Shown here: positions 8,161-16,799 of the stretch, in pieces
Layout of the letters: the number at the start of each line of letters is the position of its first letter
Position numbering within the stretch: the stretch's first letter is position 1
NCBI RefSeq assembly: GCF_964252635.1
Contig: NZ_CAXUNP010000016.1
Coordinates: forward strand, 1 to 64,000
DNA: 64,000 bases
Direction of reading: 5' to 3'
Source of the DNA: Jatrophihabitans sp964252635
Lineage (GTDB): Bacteria; Actinomycetota; Actinomycetes; Mycobacteriales; Jatrophihabitantaceae
Translations under genes and position numbers: made by a program
The notes under the pieces: generated by a model
The model's database searches: none
Seen by the model: the letters and a program-made list of their open reading frames with translations, nothing else
What the model was told of the DNA's origin: nothing

Positions 8161-8919
8161 GTGCAGCGCGCCCGACGCCTCAACGAGATCGTCGGCAGAG
8201 TCGCGAAGAGTGGCGCCGTTCAGGTCGCCGACCTAGCCGCCGCTTTAGAAGTGTCGGAACCCACCATCCGCCGTGATCTGGCCTACCTCGAACGTCAACA
8301 ATTAGTTCAGCGCACCCACGGCGGAGCCCGCGCCCACGACGCCTTCAATGACCTTCCGCTCGGACTCAAGACCGCCCAAGACCTCCAGGAGAAGCGCCGG
8401 ATCGCGCGCCGCGCGATGGCCTTGCTCGACGACGCTCGGGTGGTTGGGATGACCGGCGGAACCACGATGATCGAGTTTGCCCGCGCCTACCGCGAGACTG
8501 GCACGGCGAGCGTCGTCACCAACGCTCTCAGTGTCGCGAACGAACTGGTGACCAACCCCGCCATCCGCGTGTATCTCGCCGGCGGTGAGGTCCGGCCCAG
8601 TAGCCACGAGACGGTGGGTCGAGCGGCCGAGGCTTTGGTGGCTACGTACAACATCGACGTCGCCGTTGTCGGCGTAGACGGAGTAGACGCCGAAGTTGGC
8701 GCGACGGGCTACGACCCCGCCGGTGCCGCCGTCAACTCCACCATGACCCAACAGGCACAACGCACGATCGTGTTGGCGGATGCGAGCAAGTTGGGGCGCA
8801 TTGCCCTCGCTCGCATCTGCCCGATCTCCGACGTGGACGTCGTCGTCACCGACTCGCGTGCACACCCGAACGAGTTAGAACGACTGCGTAGCGCCGGGTG
8901 CCACGTCATCGCCGTCTGA
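8161..8919 (+). CDS. DeoR-family transcriptional regulator of the sugar operon
   Basis: 252 residues from GTG 8161. The longer open frame upstream was rejected because the DeoR domain begins right here (RARRLNEIVGRVAKSGAVQVADLAAALEVSEPTIRRDLAYLERQQLVQRTHGGA read in pieces as the winged HTH). The C-terminal DeoRC sugar-phosphate sensor domain has GMTGGTTMIEFAR, VVTNALSVANEL, YLAGGEVR and VLADASKLG. Divergent from the amino-sugar operon, which it presumably represses until a phosphorylated intermediate binds. Confidence 0.9.
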   Translation: MQRARRLNEIVGRVAKSGAVQVADLAAALEVSEPTIRRDLAYLERQQLVQRTHGGARAHDAFNDLPLGLKTAQDLQEKRRIARRAMALLDDARVVGMTGGTTMIEFARAYRETGTASVVTNALSVANELVTNPAIRVYLAGGEVRPSSHETVGRAAEALVATYNIDVAVVGVDGVDAEVGATGYDPAGAAVNSTMTQQAQRTIVLADASKLGRIALARICPISDVDVVVTDSRAHPNELERLRSAGCHVIAV

Positions 8920-9017
8920 CGGTCGGACTCACAACTCGTCTTGCTGCGAGCTCACGAGCGCGAAGTCGGCGATACCGAGCGCCTGCGTGCTACTACGACC
9001 CGACGCAAGCGAAACGG

Positions 9018-9797
9018 CTAGACCCAGAACTCGGCGCCGGGCGTCGCGATCTCGACGACACCATGGAACGCGTCGGCGGCCTCGTCGGCGGCGACCTGGC
9101 GGGAGTTCCACGGCGGCACATGCGTGACGATCAGCCGGTCGACACCGGCCTTGTCGGCGTGCTCGCCGGCCATCCGCCCCGTCAGGTGCAGGTCCGGCAC
9201 GAACGGCTCGTCCGGTGCGATGGAGGCCTCGCACAGCAGCACGTCGGCGGCGTCGGCGAGGGCCACCAGCTCGGGCGACTCCCCCGTGTCGGCGGAGTAG
9301 ACGAGCGAGCGGTCGTTCCAGGCGATGCGGACGCCGTTGGTGGGCGTCGGGTGGTTCATCGGCGCGTACGACAGCGAGAAGGGCCCGAGCTCGCCCGCCG
9401 TCGGCGTGGCGAAGGAGAACAGCTCGTGCAGGCCGAGCTTGCGCGCGAGCGGGTCGTAGGCGGCCTCGAGCCGGTCACGGGTGCCGGGCACGCCGACGAG
9501 CGGGATCCGCTTCTCCGGTCCGCGCAACCGGTAGCCCTCGCCGCCGTAGCGCAGACCCACGATGTAGGCGGTGAGGTCGATGCAGTGGTCGGCGTGCAGG
9601 TGGGAGATGACGATCGCGTCGACGTCGGCCGGGTCGAGGTATTGCTGCAGCGCCCCGAAGGCGCCGTGGCCGAGATCGAGCACGAGCCGGTACCCGTCGG
9701 CCTCGAGCAGGTAGCCGGAAGCAGGAGAGTCCGGGCCCGGCACGCTGCCCGAGCAGCCGAGCACGGTGAGCTTGAAGCCGGAGCCTGCGGCCGTCAC
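9018..9797 (-). CDS. MBL-fold metallohydrolase (Rv1339-like)
   Basis: 259 residues. Metallo-beta-lactamase metal motif HLHADHCIDL, with downstream MNHPTP, the Asp of SADTGES, and LIVTHVPPW completing the ligand set. Close in layout to RNase Z-like hydrolases. Its place after murI matches M. tuberculosis Rv1339, reported as an atypical cyclic-nucleotide phosphodiesterase; cAMP hydrolysis is therefore a reasonable but unproven guess. GTG 9797 overlaps the murI stop as GTGA. This is the last gene of the conserved block: the rphA gene that follows it in mycobacteria is missing here. Confidence 0.88.
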   Translation of the reverse strand: MTAAGSGFKLTVLGCSGSVPGPDSPASGYLLEADGYRLVLDLGHGAFGALQQYLDPADVDAIVISHLHADHCIDLTAYIVGLRYGGEGYRLRGPEKRIPLVGVPGTRDRLEAAYDPLARKLGLHELFSFATPTAGELGPFSLSYAPMNHPTPTNGVRIAWNDRSLVYSADTGESPELVALADAADVLLCEASIAPDEPFVPDLHLTGRMAGEHADKAGVDRLIVTHVPPWNSRQVAADEAADAFHGVVEIATPGAEFWV

Positions 9798-10645
9798 AGC
9801 GACGCGCCGGTCTCGGCGGCCGACGCCTCGATCTGCGGCCCCAGGAACCGGTGGCCGAGCCGGCGGAACGGAGCGTCCGCGCCGGTGGCACGGAAGTCGT
9901 GCCGAGGCGGCGGGGCCTCGTCGCTGCGGAGCAGATCACGCGCCATCAGCATGCGGAACACATCCTTCGCCGTTTCCTCGGCACTCGACACCAGCGTGAC
10001 GGTGTCACCCATGACCACCGACAGCAAACCCGTCAACATCGGGTAGTGCGTGCAACCCAGTACGAGCGTATCGACGCCGGCCGCATTGAGTGGCGCGAGG
10101 TAGGACTCGGCGAGGCCGAGCAGCTGCCGGCCGCTGGTGACACCACGCTCGACGAACTCCGCGAAGCGGGGGCACGCGGCGGCGTACACCTCGACACCGG
10201 CCGCGGCTTCGAACGCGTCCTGGTACGCGCCGCTGGTGATGGTGACGGTGGTGCCGATGACGCCGACCCGTCCGTTGCGGGTGGCGGCGACGGCCCGGCG
10301 CACTGCGGGCATGACGACCTCGACCACGGGCACGTCGTAGCGCTCGCGCGCGTCGCGCAGGCAGGCCGACGACGCGCTGTTGCAGGCGATGATCAGGGCC
10401 TTGACGCCGGTCTCGACGAGGTCGTCCATGACGGCCAGCGCGTGTCGGCGGACGTCGGCGATCGGCTGCGGCCCATAGGGGCTGTGCGCGGTGTCGCCGA
10501 CGTAGTGCAGCGACTCGTGCGGCAGCTGGTCGAGGACAGCGCGGGCGACGGTCAGGCCACCGACGCCGGAGTCGACCATGCCGATCGGGGCATCGCGCCG
10601 GGAGGTGCTGATGGAAGCCACGACGCCACGATACGGCGCGGTCAC
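9794..10645 (-). CDS. murI: Glutamate racemase
   Basis: About 283 residues. Interconverts L- and D-glutamate for peptidoglycan. Both catalytic cysteines are in place: IIACNSASS and LVLGCTHYP. The N-terminal motif is IGMVDSGVGGLTV. GTG 10645 overlaps the rhomboid stop as GTGA and was chosen for that; GTG 10621, eight codons later, is an alternative. Lies between rhomboid and MBL genes exactly as in mycobacteria. Confidence 0.94.
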   Translation of the reverse strand: MTAPYRGVVASISTSRRDAPIGMVDSGVGGLTVARAVLDQLPHESLHYVGDTAHSPYGPQPIADVRRHALAVMDDLVETGVKALIIACNSASSACLRDARERYDVPVVEVVMPAVRRAVAATRNGRVGVIGTTVTITSGAYQDAFEAAAGVEVYAAACPRFAEFVERGVTSGRQLLGLAESYLAPLNAAGVDTLVLGCTHYPMLTGLLSVVMGDTVTLVSSAEETAKDVFRMLMARDLLRSDEAPPPRHDFRATGADAPFRRLGHRFLGPQIEASAAETGASL

Positions 10646-11412
10646 GGGCTGACGCCGCGCCGCCACCGTCGCCGCGCGCCCCCGCGGGTGTGCAGGGCCG
10701 CCCCGACCGCCGCCCCGGTGACGAACCCGCAGACGTGGGCCTGCCAGGAGACGTGCGAGTGCGCCACCGGCACCAGGCCGTAGAGCAGGGTGCCGAAGAA
10801 GATCAGGACCAGGGCGGTCGACACGATCCAGCGGATCCGGCGGGACACGTAGGCCCGGGCGACGAGGTAGCCGATCCAGCCGAACACGAGCGCGCTGGCG
10901 CCGACGATGACGGTGTTCCCCGGCCCGACCAGCCACGTCAGCAGGCCGCCGACGAGCACGATCGTCAGCGTCACGAGGGCCCACAGGCGCACGCCGCCGA
11001 GCAGCACCACCCACCCGATGAGCACGAACGGCGCGGTGTTGGACAGCAGGTGGCCCCAGCTCACGTGCAGGAACGGCATGGCGAGCACGCCCCACAGCCC
11101 GCCGGTCGTGCGCGGTCGCAGGCCGAAGCGGTTCAGGTCATACCCGTCGTGGGCGTTGACGATCTGCACGATCCAGAGGACCGCGGCGAGGCCGAGCATG
11201 AACACGATCGCGCCGCTCCAGCTCGTGGCGGCCGGCAGCTGGCGGCCAGGTCGGCCAGGTCGGCCCGGTCGGTCCGGTCGGCCCGGTCGGTCCGGTCGGC
11301 GGCCCGGTGCCCGTACCCGCCTCGACCGCTCGTGGCTGCCGTCCGGCTGCACGCGACCCGTCGGGGCGGGCGCCGGGCGGTGCGGCATCGGACGGCGCGC
11401 CGGCGAGCTCAT
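10642..11412 (-). CDS. Rhomboid-family intramembrane serine protease
   Basis: 256 residues. A proline/arginine-rich cytoplasmic N terminus of about 60 residues contains (G/D)-R-P triplets. Six hydrophobic segments follow from about residue 66. The catalytic Ser motif is GASALVFGWIGY and the catalytic His is in WQAHVCGFVTGA; HVSWGHLLSN is the usual loop before the second helix. It should cleave membrane-protein substrates within the bilayer. First gene of the rhomboid-murI-MBL overlapping set. Confidence 0.9.
   Translation of the reverse strand: MSSPARRPMPHRPAPAPTGRVQPDGSHERSRRVRAPGRRPDRPGRPDRPGRPGRPGRQLPAATSWSGAIVFMLGLAAVLWIVQIVNAHDGYDLNRFGLRPRTTGGLWGVLAMPFLHVSWGHLLSNTAPFVLIGWVVLLGGVRLWALVTLTIVLVGGLLTWLVGPGNTVIVGASALVFGWIGYLVARAYVSRRIRWIVSTALVLIFFGTLLYGLVPVAHSHVSWQAHVCGFVTGAAVGAALHTRGGARRRWRRGVSP
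11244..11297. repeat. Six 9-bp tandem units inside the rhomboid gene
   Basis: Six units of GGYCMGGTC (variants GGCCAGGTC, GGCCCGGTC, GGTCCGGTC). In frame they encode (G/D)-R-P triplets in the cytoplasmic tail. Length changes in multiples of 9 bp would keep the frame. Confidence 0.85.
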
Positions 11413-11491
11413 GCGTCGAGCCTAAGGTCCGCTCTCCACCCACCCCGGGCGGACAGGCCACGGTTCGGCGTCGAATCTTTGGACGGTGAAC

Positions 11492-11497
11492 TACAGT
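11492..11497 (+). promoter_or_regulatory. -10 box (TACAGT) for the MarR gene
   Basis: TACAGT ends 6 nt before ATG 11504, which suggests a leaderless transcript. I see no clear -35 element. Confidence 0.35.
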
Positions 11498-11503
11498 GCG
11501 CGA

Positions 11504-12007
11504 ATGGGCGACCCGGACATCATCGACAACATGGTCGCCGAGTGGCGTTCCGCGCGTCCCGACCTCGACGACGAGGCCTACGACGCCATGGGCACGGTCG
11601 GTCGCCTGACCCGGGTCGGGCTGCTGCTGGCGCCGCTCATCGATCGGGTCCTGGCCGAACGCGGACTCGGCCGGGGTGAGTTCGACGTGCTGGCCACGCT
11701 GCGCCGGCAGGGCGAGCCGTTCACCATGACGCCGACGACGATGTCCCGCCTGCTGATCCTGTCGCCGGGCGCGATGACGAACCGCCTCGACCGCCTCGAG
11801 GCCGGCGGCCACGTCCAGCGCGCCCACGACCCGGTGAACCGGCGCAGCGTGCTCGTCACCCTGACCCCCGCGGGCCGCGCCCTCGTCGACGAGGCGCTCG
11901 ACGCGCACACCGCCAACGAGCGGCAGCTGCTCGACGCGCTGAGCCCGACCGAGCGGCGGCGCCTCGATGCGGCCCTGCGCCGGCTGCTGCACGTGCTGGA
12001 GGAATGA
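11504..12007 (+). CDS. MarR-family transcriptional regulator
   Basis: 167 residues from ATG 11504 (GTG 11486 would add six residues but falls on the -10 box). The winged HTH core runs through GEFDVLATLRRQG, MSRLLILSPGAMTNRLDRLEAGG and the wing RRSVLVTLTPAGRALVDEAL. Dimerisation helices flank it. The N-terminal DIIDNMVAEWRSARPDLD is typical of a subgroup common in actinomycetes. Target unknown. Divergent from the rhomboid gene and convergent with the molybdopterin oxidoreductase; both are insertions relative to the mycobacterial order. Confidence 0.9.
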   Translation: MGDPDIIDNMVAEWRSARPDLDDEAYDAMGTVGRLTRVGLLLAPLIDRVLAERGLGRGEFDVLATLRRQGEPFTMTPTTMSRLLILSPGAMTNRLDRLEAGGHVQRAHDPVNRRSVLVTLTPAGRALVDEALDAHTANERQLLDALSPTERRRLDAALRRLLHVLEE

Positions 12008-12019
12008 GCGCCGGGCGCC

Positions 12020-13555
12020 TCAGACGACGACGTGCCCGGACACCGAGTGCAGGCCCGAGGACCCGGACGGGAACGTGTCGCGCACCTTTGCGTCCTGGAC
12101 GCGGCCGTGTGCGTCCGTGGCCCGCACCTTGATCGTGTAGCGCCCGGACTTCTCCGGCGTCCACGCGTAGACCCACTGCCGCCAGGTGTCGTCCGACGGG
12201 ACCTTGGCGAGCCGGGCGGCCAGCCAGGGCCCGCCGTCGATCTGCACCTCGACCTTCGCGATGCCCACGTGCTGGTCCCACGCCACGCCGGCGATCGCGT
12301 ACGGCTCCCCCGCGTCGAGGACCTCGTTGAAGCTCGGCCGGTCGATGCGCGACGCGATCCGGATCGGCGCGTCCTTCACCCAGCCGCCGCGCACCCAGTA
12401 CGCCTGGTGCGCGGCGAAGGTGGTGGCCTCGATGTCGACGACCCACTTGCAGGCCGAGATGTAGCCGTACAGGCCGGGCACGACGACCCGCACCGGGAAA
12501 CCGTGCTCGACGGGCAGTGCGACCCCGTTCATGCCGACCGCGAGCAGCGCCGCCCGTCCGTCCATGACCGCCTTCGTCGGCGCCCCGATGGTCATGCCGT
12601 CCTCGGAGCGCATGAGGAGCTGGTCGCTGCCGGACTGCACGCCGGCCTCGCGCAGCAGCGCGTCGAGGCGCGCGCCGCGGAACAGGGCGTTGCTGACGAG
12701 CTGGCCGCCCACCTCATTGCTGACGCAGTTGAGGGTGACCCAGTGGTCCTCGAGCTCGCGGGCCAGCAGGTCCTTGAACGACAGCGTCATCGGGTGGTCG
12801 ACGAGGCCGTGGATGCGCAGGTGCCACGAGTCGGGGTCGATCTGGGGCACCGTCAACGCGGTGTCGATGCGGTAGAACTGCTTGTTCGGCGTGCGCCACG
12901 GCACCCCGCTCTTGCCCAGGTCGGTGCCCGTCGGCGCCGTCGAGCGGTTGGCGGCCGCGGGCAGGGCGACCTTGCGCCGTTCGGCGGTGACGTCGAAGCG
13001 GGCATGCTGGGCGGCGCGGCCGCCGAACCCGGCGAGGGCGGCCAGTGCGGCGGCGGCGCCCGACCCGGCGAGGAAGAGCCGGCGGTCGGCCAGCAGGGGT
13101 GCGGCACGCCCGTCGGGCGCGTGTCCGGGCCGGGCGAGGCGCACCAGCCCGACGAGCACGGCCGCGGCGACGACCGCGCCGACGAGGCTGGGGACGACGT
13201 CGCTGCCGCGGGCGGCCGGTGCCGTGGCCGCGCAGTAGACGGCGAACCCGCCGATGACCGCGACGCCGAGCAGGCCGACCCAGACGCGGCGCAGCGCGAG
13301 CTCGCCGGCCAGCGCGGCGACCAGGCCGAGCACCACGCAGATGCCGACGATCAGGTACCGCTTGTCCTCGGTGCCGACCTGGCCGATCAGGTAGTGCTTC
13401 CAGGACTCCGGGGTCAGCACGATGACCCGGTTGCCGACCGCGATCAGCGGGGCGGCGGCGGGTCGCACGAGCACGGCGACGGCCTCGCCGACGCCGACCG
13501 CCACGAAGGCAGTCAGGATCCCGATCAACCAACCGATGGGGATCCGGGACCGCAC
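12020..13555 (-). CDS. Membrane-anchored molybdopterin-dependent oxidoreductase (sulfite oxidase/YedY type)
   Basis: 511 residues from GTG 13555. Four hydrophobic helices lie in the first 130 residues, then a fifth after the RRLFL motif near residue 160, which resembles a Tat-type anchor. The catalytic part holds the SUOX-family molybdopterin domain with the molybdenum Cys in WVTLNCVSNEVGG, then GFPVRVVVPGLYGY and KWVVDIEA. A C-terminal dimerisation-like domain has the WDQHVGIAKVEVQIDGGPW pattern. Likely faces outside the membrane; substrate unknown. Lies 53 bp after cysM, possibly co-transcribed. Confidence 0.88.
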   Translation of the reverse strand: MRSRIPIGWLIGILTAFVAVGVGEAVAVLVRPAAAPLIAVGNRVIVLTPESWKHYLIGQVGTEDKRYLIVGICVVLGLVAALAGELALRRVWVGLLGVAVIGGFAVYCAATAPAARGSDVVPSLVGAVVAAAVLVGLVRLARPGHAPDGRAAPLLADRRLFLAGSGAAAALAALAGFGGRAAQHARFDVTAERRKVALPAAANRSTAPTGTDLGKSGVPWRTPNKQFYRIDTALTVPQIDPDSWHLRIHGLVDHPMTLSFKDLLARELEDHWVTLNCVSNEVGGQLVSNALFRGARLDALLREAGVQSGSDQLLMRSEDGMTIGAPTKAVMDGRAALLAVGMNGVALPVEHGFPVRVVVPGLYGYISACKWVVDIEATTFAAHQAYWVRGGWVKDAPIRIASRIDRPSFNEVLDAGEPYAIAGVAWDQHVGIAKVEVQIDGGPWLAARLAKVPSDDTWRQWVYAWTPEKSGRYTIKVRATDAHGRVQDAKVRDTFPSGSSGLHSVSGHVVV

Positions 13556-13608
13556 ACTCTTATGTTCGCAGCCGGCGGCCCGGTTAGTTCGCACCGATCA
13601 GGGCCGGC

Positions 13609-14568
13609 TCAGGCCCAGAGCTCGCCCTCGAGCCGCTCGGCGGCCTGCTGCAGGGTGCCGGTGTAGGCCCCGGTCGACAGGTACTTCCAGCCGCCGTCGC
13701 ACACCACGAAGGCGACGTCGGCGCGCTCGTCCGGGCCGATCTTCTCGGCGATCGAGAGCGCTGCGTGCAGGATCGCGCCGGTGGAGATACCGGCGAAGAT
13801 GCCCTCGGAGTCGATGAGGTCGCGGGTCCGGCGCAGGGCGTCGTAGGACGTCACCGAGAAGCGGCGGGTGAGCACGGTGTCGTCGTAGAGCTCGGGCACG
13901 AAGCCTTCGTCGATGTTGCGCAGGCCGTAGACGAGTTCGCCGTAGCGCGGCTCGGCGGCCACGATCTGGACGTCCGGCACCTTCTCTCGCAGGTAGCGGC
14001 CGGCGCCCATCAGCGTGCCCGTGGTGCCCAGCCCGGCGACGAAGTGCGTGATGGTCGGCAGGTCGCGCAGCAGCTCCGGACCGGTGCACTCGTAGTGCGC
14101 CTGGGCGTTCGCGGGGTTGCCGTACTGGTAGAGCATCACCCAGTCGGGATACTGCTCGGCCAGCTGCTTCGCGGTGGCCACGGCCTGGTTGGACCCGCCC
14201 GCGGCCGGTGAGGAGATGATGCGCGCGCCGAACATCTCGAGCAGCTGGCGCCGCTCGACGGACGTGTTCTCGGGCATGACGCACACCAGGCCGTAGCCGC
14301 GCAGCTTGGCCACCATGGCCAGCGAGATGCCGGTGTTGCCGGACGTCGGCTCGAGGATGGTGCACCCCGGCGTTAGCCGTCCGTCGGCCTCCGCGGCCTC
14401 GATCATGGCCAGCGCGGCGCGGTCCTTGATGGACCCGGTGGGGTTGCGGTCCTCGAGCTTGGCCCACAGCCGCACCGGGTGCTCGCCGTCCCACCGGGGG
14501 GACAGGGTCGGCAGACCGACGAGCGGGGTGTCCCCCAGCGCGTCGATCAGCGAGTCGTAGCGAGCCAT
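13609..14568 (-). CDS. cysM: Cysteine synthase CysM (CysO-thiocarboxylate dependent)
   Basis: 319 residues, a PLP fold-type II enzyme. The PLP lysine is in NPTGSIKDRAA; EPTSGNTGIS binds the substrate carboxylate; GLGTTGTLMG binds the phosphate. It lies in a mec-cysO-cysM set, and in mycobacteria this CysM uses O-phosphoserine and the CysO thiocarboxylate rather than free sulfide. The C-terminal DGGWKYLSTGAYTG matches that subgroup. 16 bp separate it from cysO. Confidence 0.95.
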   Translation of the reverse strand: MARYDSLIDALGDTPLVGLPTLSPRWDGEHPVRLWAKLEDRNPTGSIKDRAALAMIEAAEADGRLTPGCTILEPTSGNTGISLAMVAKLRGYGLVCVMPENTSVERRQLLEMFGARIISSPAAGGSNQAVATAKQLAEQYPDWVMLYQYGNPANAQAHYECTGPELLRDLPTITHFVAGLGTTGTLMGAGRYLREKVPDVQIVAAEPRYGELVYGLRNIDEGFVPELYDDTVLTRRFSVTSYDALRRTRDLIDSEGIFAGISTGAILHAALSIAEKIGPDERADVAFVVCDGGWKYLSTGAYTGTLQQAAERLEGELWA

Positions 14569-14584
14569 GTCGGGCCTGGGCCGG

Positions 14585-14860
14585 TCAGCCGCCCGCGACC
14601 GCGGGCAGGACGGTGACCGAGTCGCCGTCCTTCAGCGCGGTGTCCAGCGAGCCGGTGAAGCGGACGTCCTCGTCGTTGACGTAGATGTTGACGAAGCGGT
14701 GCAGGCCGCCCTCGTCGGTGATGAGACGTCCCTTGATGCCGGCGTGGCTGGCGTCCAGGTCGTCGATGAGGGCCGAGAGCGTGTCGCCCTTTCCCTCGAC
14801 GGTCTTCTCGCCGCCGGTGTAGGTGCGCAGGATCGTCGGGATCTTGACCTCGATGGCCAT
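14585..14860 (-). CDS. cysO: Sulfur carrier protein CysO
   Basis: 91 residues, ubiquitin-like MoaD/ThiS fold, ending in the diglycine AVAGG that becomes a thiocarboxylate. Segments VKIPTILRTYTGGEKTVEG and HRFVNIYVNDEDVRF match the family. It donates sulfur to CysM; the resulting C-terminal cysteine is then removed by Mec. The activating MoeZ-type enzyme is not in the window. Confidence 0.95.
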   Translation of the reverse strand: MAIEVKIPTILRTYTGGEKTVEGKGDTLSALIDDLDASHAGIKGRLITDEGGLHRFVNIYVNDEDVRFTGSLDTALKDGDSVTVLPAVAGG

Positions 14861-14950
14861 AGCGATGCGTGCTCCTGTCTGTTGGTCGTGCGTCTGTCCG
14901 CGTCAACACGGGGACCGACCGATATCGTCCCATCCGGGCCGGAAAAGTGG

Positions 14951-15355
14951 TCAGACGACCTCGACGGGCTCCTCGGTGACCGTCCCGTCGACGATCCGGT
15001 AGGAGCGGAACTCGGTCTCGTCGTCGGACCGGGTCGAGACCAGGACGTAGTGCGCGTTGGGTTCCGAGGCGTAGGACACGTCCGTCCGCGACGGGTAGGC
15101 CTCGGTGGCCGTGTGCGAGTGGTAGACGACCACCGGCTCCTCGTCCCTGGCGTCGAGGTCGCGGTAGAGCGCCAGCAGGTCCGCGGAGTCGAACTCGTAG
15201 AACGTCGGCGAACGGGCGGCGTTGAGCATGGGCACGAACCGCTCGGGACGGTCGGTGCCCTCCGGCCCGGCGACGATGCCGCACGCCTCGTCGGGGTGGT
15301 CGCGACGGGCGTGGTCGACGATCTGGTCGTGGATCGCCCGGTCGATGCGCAGCAC
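14951..15355 (-). CDS. mec: CysO-cysteine peptidase Mec (JAMM/MPN metalloprotease)
   Basis: 134 residues from GTG 15355; the longer frame upstream overlaps the DUF2017 gene. The full JAMM metal motif is present: Glu in PDEACGIVAGP, then HSHTATEAYPSRTD (H-x-H-x7-S-x2-D). It releases cysteine from the C terminus of CysO. 90 bp separate it from cysO. Confidence 0.95.
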   Translation of the reverse strand: MLRIDRAIHDQIVDHARRDHPDEACGIVAGPEGTDRPERFVPMLNAARSPTFYEFDSADLLALYRDLDARDEEPVVVYHSHTATEAYPSRTDVSYASEPNAHYVLVSTRSDDETEFRSYRIVDGTVTEEPVEVV

Positions 15356-15378
15356 GGGATCCGAGCCTACCGGCGGGC

Positions 15379-15843
15379 TCAGGGGTGCAGGCTCGTGACC
15401 ACGGTGTCCTGCACCGCCGTCAGCCAGTGGTAGACGACGCGCGACTGCTGCTCGGGATCGGTGACGTCGACGTCGCCGTCGTCCTCGGTGACGCCCAGGC
15501 GGGTCCCGAGGGCGAGGCGCAGGTCGTTGAGCACCTGGATCCACCGGGTGGCGTCGGTCGGGTCGGTGAGGTCGAGGTCGCGACCGCCGGCGAGGTCGGC
15601 GGTGCAGGCGGCGATGCGGGCCACCCGGTCGTCCCGCAACCCGGCCTCGGTGAGCTCCCGGAACGCGAGCGCGGCGTCGACGTCGTCGGGGTGCGCCGAG
15701 GGGTAGAGGCGGGCGACCACCGGGTCGTCGTTGTCGGTCGAGCGGGCGGTCTCGTCGAGCTCGCCGAGCAGCGTCATGAGGATCTCGACCTCGACCGGGT
15801 CGAGACGCAGGCGCAGGCCACCGCGCCGGTGCGTCACCTTCAT
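15379..15843 (-). CDS. DUF2017 family protein
   Basis: 154 residues, soluble, no catalytic motif visible. Family of unknown function that sits downstream of clpS in actinobacteria (Rv1332-like), and it does so here with a 4-bp ATGA overlap. Segments LDPVEVEILMTLLGELDE and WIQVLNDLRLALGTRLGV are typical. The overlap suggests work linked to ClpS or Clp proteolysis, but this is inference. Confidence 0.85.
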   Translation of the reverse strand: MKVTHRRGGLRLRLDPVEVEILMTLLGELDETARSTDNDDPVVARLYPSAHPDDVDAALAFRELTEAGLRDDRVARIAACTADLAGGRDLDLTDPTDATRWIQVLNDLRLALGTRLGVTEDDGDVDVTDPEQQSRVVYHWLTAVQDTVVTSLHP

Positions 15844-16142
15844 GTCTGCTGTTCCAGCGTGGCCCACAGGCCGTATCCGTGCAGGGTGTTGACGTCGAGC
15901 TCCATCCGCTCGCGGGTGCCGGACGAGACGATGGCGCGGCCCTTCTGGTGGACGTCCATCATCAGTTTCTCGGCCTTGGCCTTCTCGTAGCCGAACACGG
16001 TCATGAACACGTGGGTGACGTAGGACATCAGGTTGATCGGGTCGTTCCAGACGATGGTGATCCAGGGTCGGTCCGGGTCGGCGGACAGGTCCGGCGCGAT
16101 CTCCTCGGTGGTCTCGCGTTGCGGCGTCAGCGTGCCTGCCAT
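15840..16142 (-). CDS. clpS: ATP-dependent Clp protease adaptor ClpS
   Basis: 100 residues. Core WITIVWNDPINLMSYVTHVF carries the N-degron pocket; KLMMDVHQKGRAIV and ELDVNTLHGYGLWATLEQ complete the fold. It delivers N-end-rule substrates to ClpC/ClpA. First gene of the clpS-DUF2017-mec-cysO-cysM run, divergent from the membrane protein at 16233. Confidence 0.95.
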   Translation of the reverse strand: MAGTLTPQRETTEEIAPDLSADPDRPWITIVWNDPINLMSYVTHVFMTVFGYEKAKAEKLMMDVHQKGRAIVSSGTRERMELDVNTLHGYGLWATLEQQT

Positions 16143-16220
16143 GCGTCCATGGTGGCACGGCCCGGGGGCGTCGACGGCGGGTGCGACGTCGCTCCGGTGG
16201 TCGGCGGCCGGGACCTCGGT

Positions 16221-16226
16221 TACGTT
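16221..16226 (+). promoter_or_regulatory. -10 box (TACGTT) of a leaderless membrane-protein/pncB transcript
   Basis: TACGTT ends 6 nt before GTG 16233. No Shine-Dalgarno site is present, so translation probably starts at the 5' end of the mRNA. Confidence 0.4.
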
Positions 16227-16232
16227 CACGAC

Positions 16233-16799
16233 GTGCCTTCCGAGTCCCGGCCGACGCTCGACGTCCTGGGCCTGATCCTGTTGCTGGCCGGCGTGGTCGC
16301 AACGGCGGTGTCGTTCGTCACGCTGCACTGGTACTCGGTCGACTCGGGTGCGGACTCCGCCGGCGACGGGTTCACCTTCGGCGACCTGCACGGCAATGCC
16401 GACCAGCTCAGCGCCCCGGTCGCCGCCTCCTACTTCGACCGGCTGGCGTGGGGGCTCGTGGCCGTCACAGTCCTCCTGGCCCTGGCCGCACGGGTGCCGT
16501 CGCCGATGGCCGGGTTGCTGCGCCTGCTGGGCTTCCTGGCCGGGGTGGTGGGCATCGCGCTCACCTACTACGCGCTGGCCCAGCTGTTCGACGCGCAGCG
16601 GGTCGCCGGCGCCGGAGCCCATGGCGTGCTGCACAACGCCGGCTCGGGTCTGTGGTCGGCCTACGCCGGTTACGCGCTGCTCGCGCTGGGTGCGGTGGTC
16701 GCGCCGTCGCCGGCCCGGGCGGCGCGGCGCCAGGACACCGAGCGCACCGACACCGCCGACCGCTCCGACACCGCCGAGCGCTCTGACACCATCGTGTGA
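16233..16799 (+). CDS. Four-helix membrane protein (paralogue A)
   Basis: 188 residues from GTG 16233. Four hydrophobic segments: about 9-30, 70-90, 97-120 and 140-160. The stretch YFDRLAWGLVAVTVLLALAARVPSP (given in part) is shared with the proteins at 18755 and 19405, which have YFGWLAW and PSPA at the same place. The C-terminal tail has DTxxTDTADRSDTAERSDT repeats. Function unknown. The stop shares a base with the pncB ATG (TGATG), so the two are probably coupled. Confidence 0.8.
   Translation: MPSESRPTLDVLGLILLLAGVVATAVSFVTLHWYSVDSGADSAGDGFTFGDLHGNADQLSAPVAASYFDRLAWGLVAVTVLLALAARVPSPMAGLLRLLGFLAGVVGIALTYYALAQLFDAQRVAGAGAHGVLHNAGSGLWSAYAGYALLALGAVVAPSPARAARRQDTERTDTADRSDTAERSDTIV

Noticed and set aside
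8920..9017. Terminator between the convergent DeoR and MBL genes
   Set aside because: Only a weak five-base stem (CTCGT/ACGAG) was found; not enough to call.
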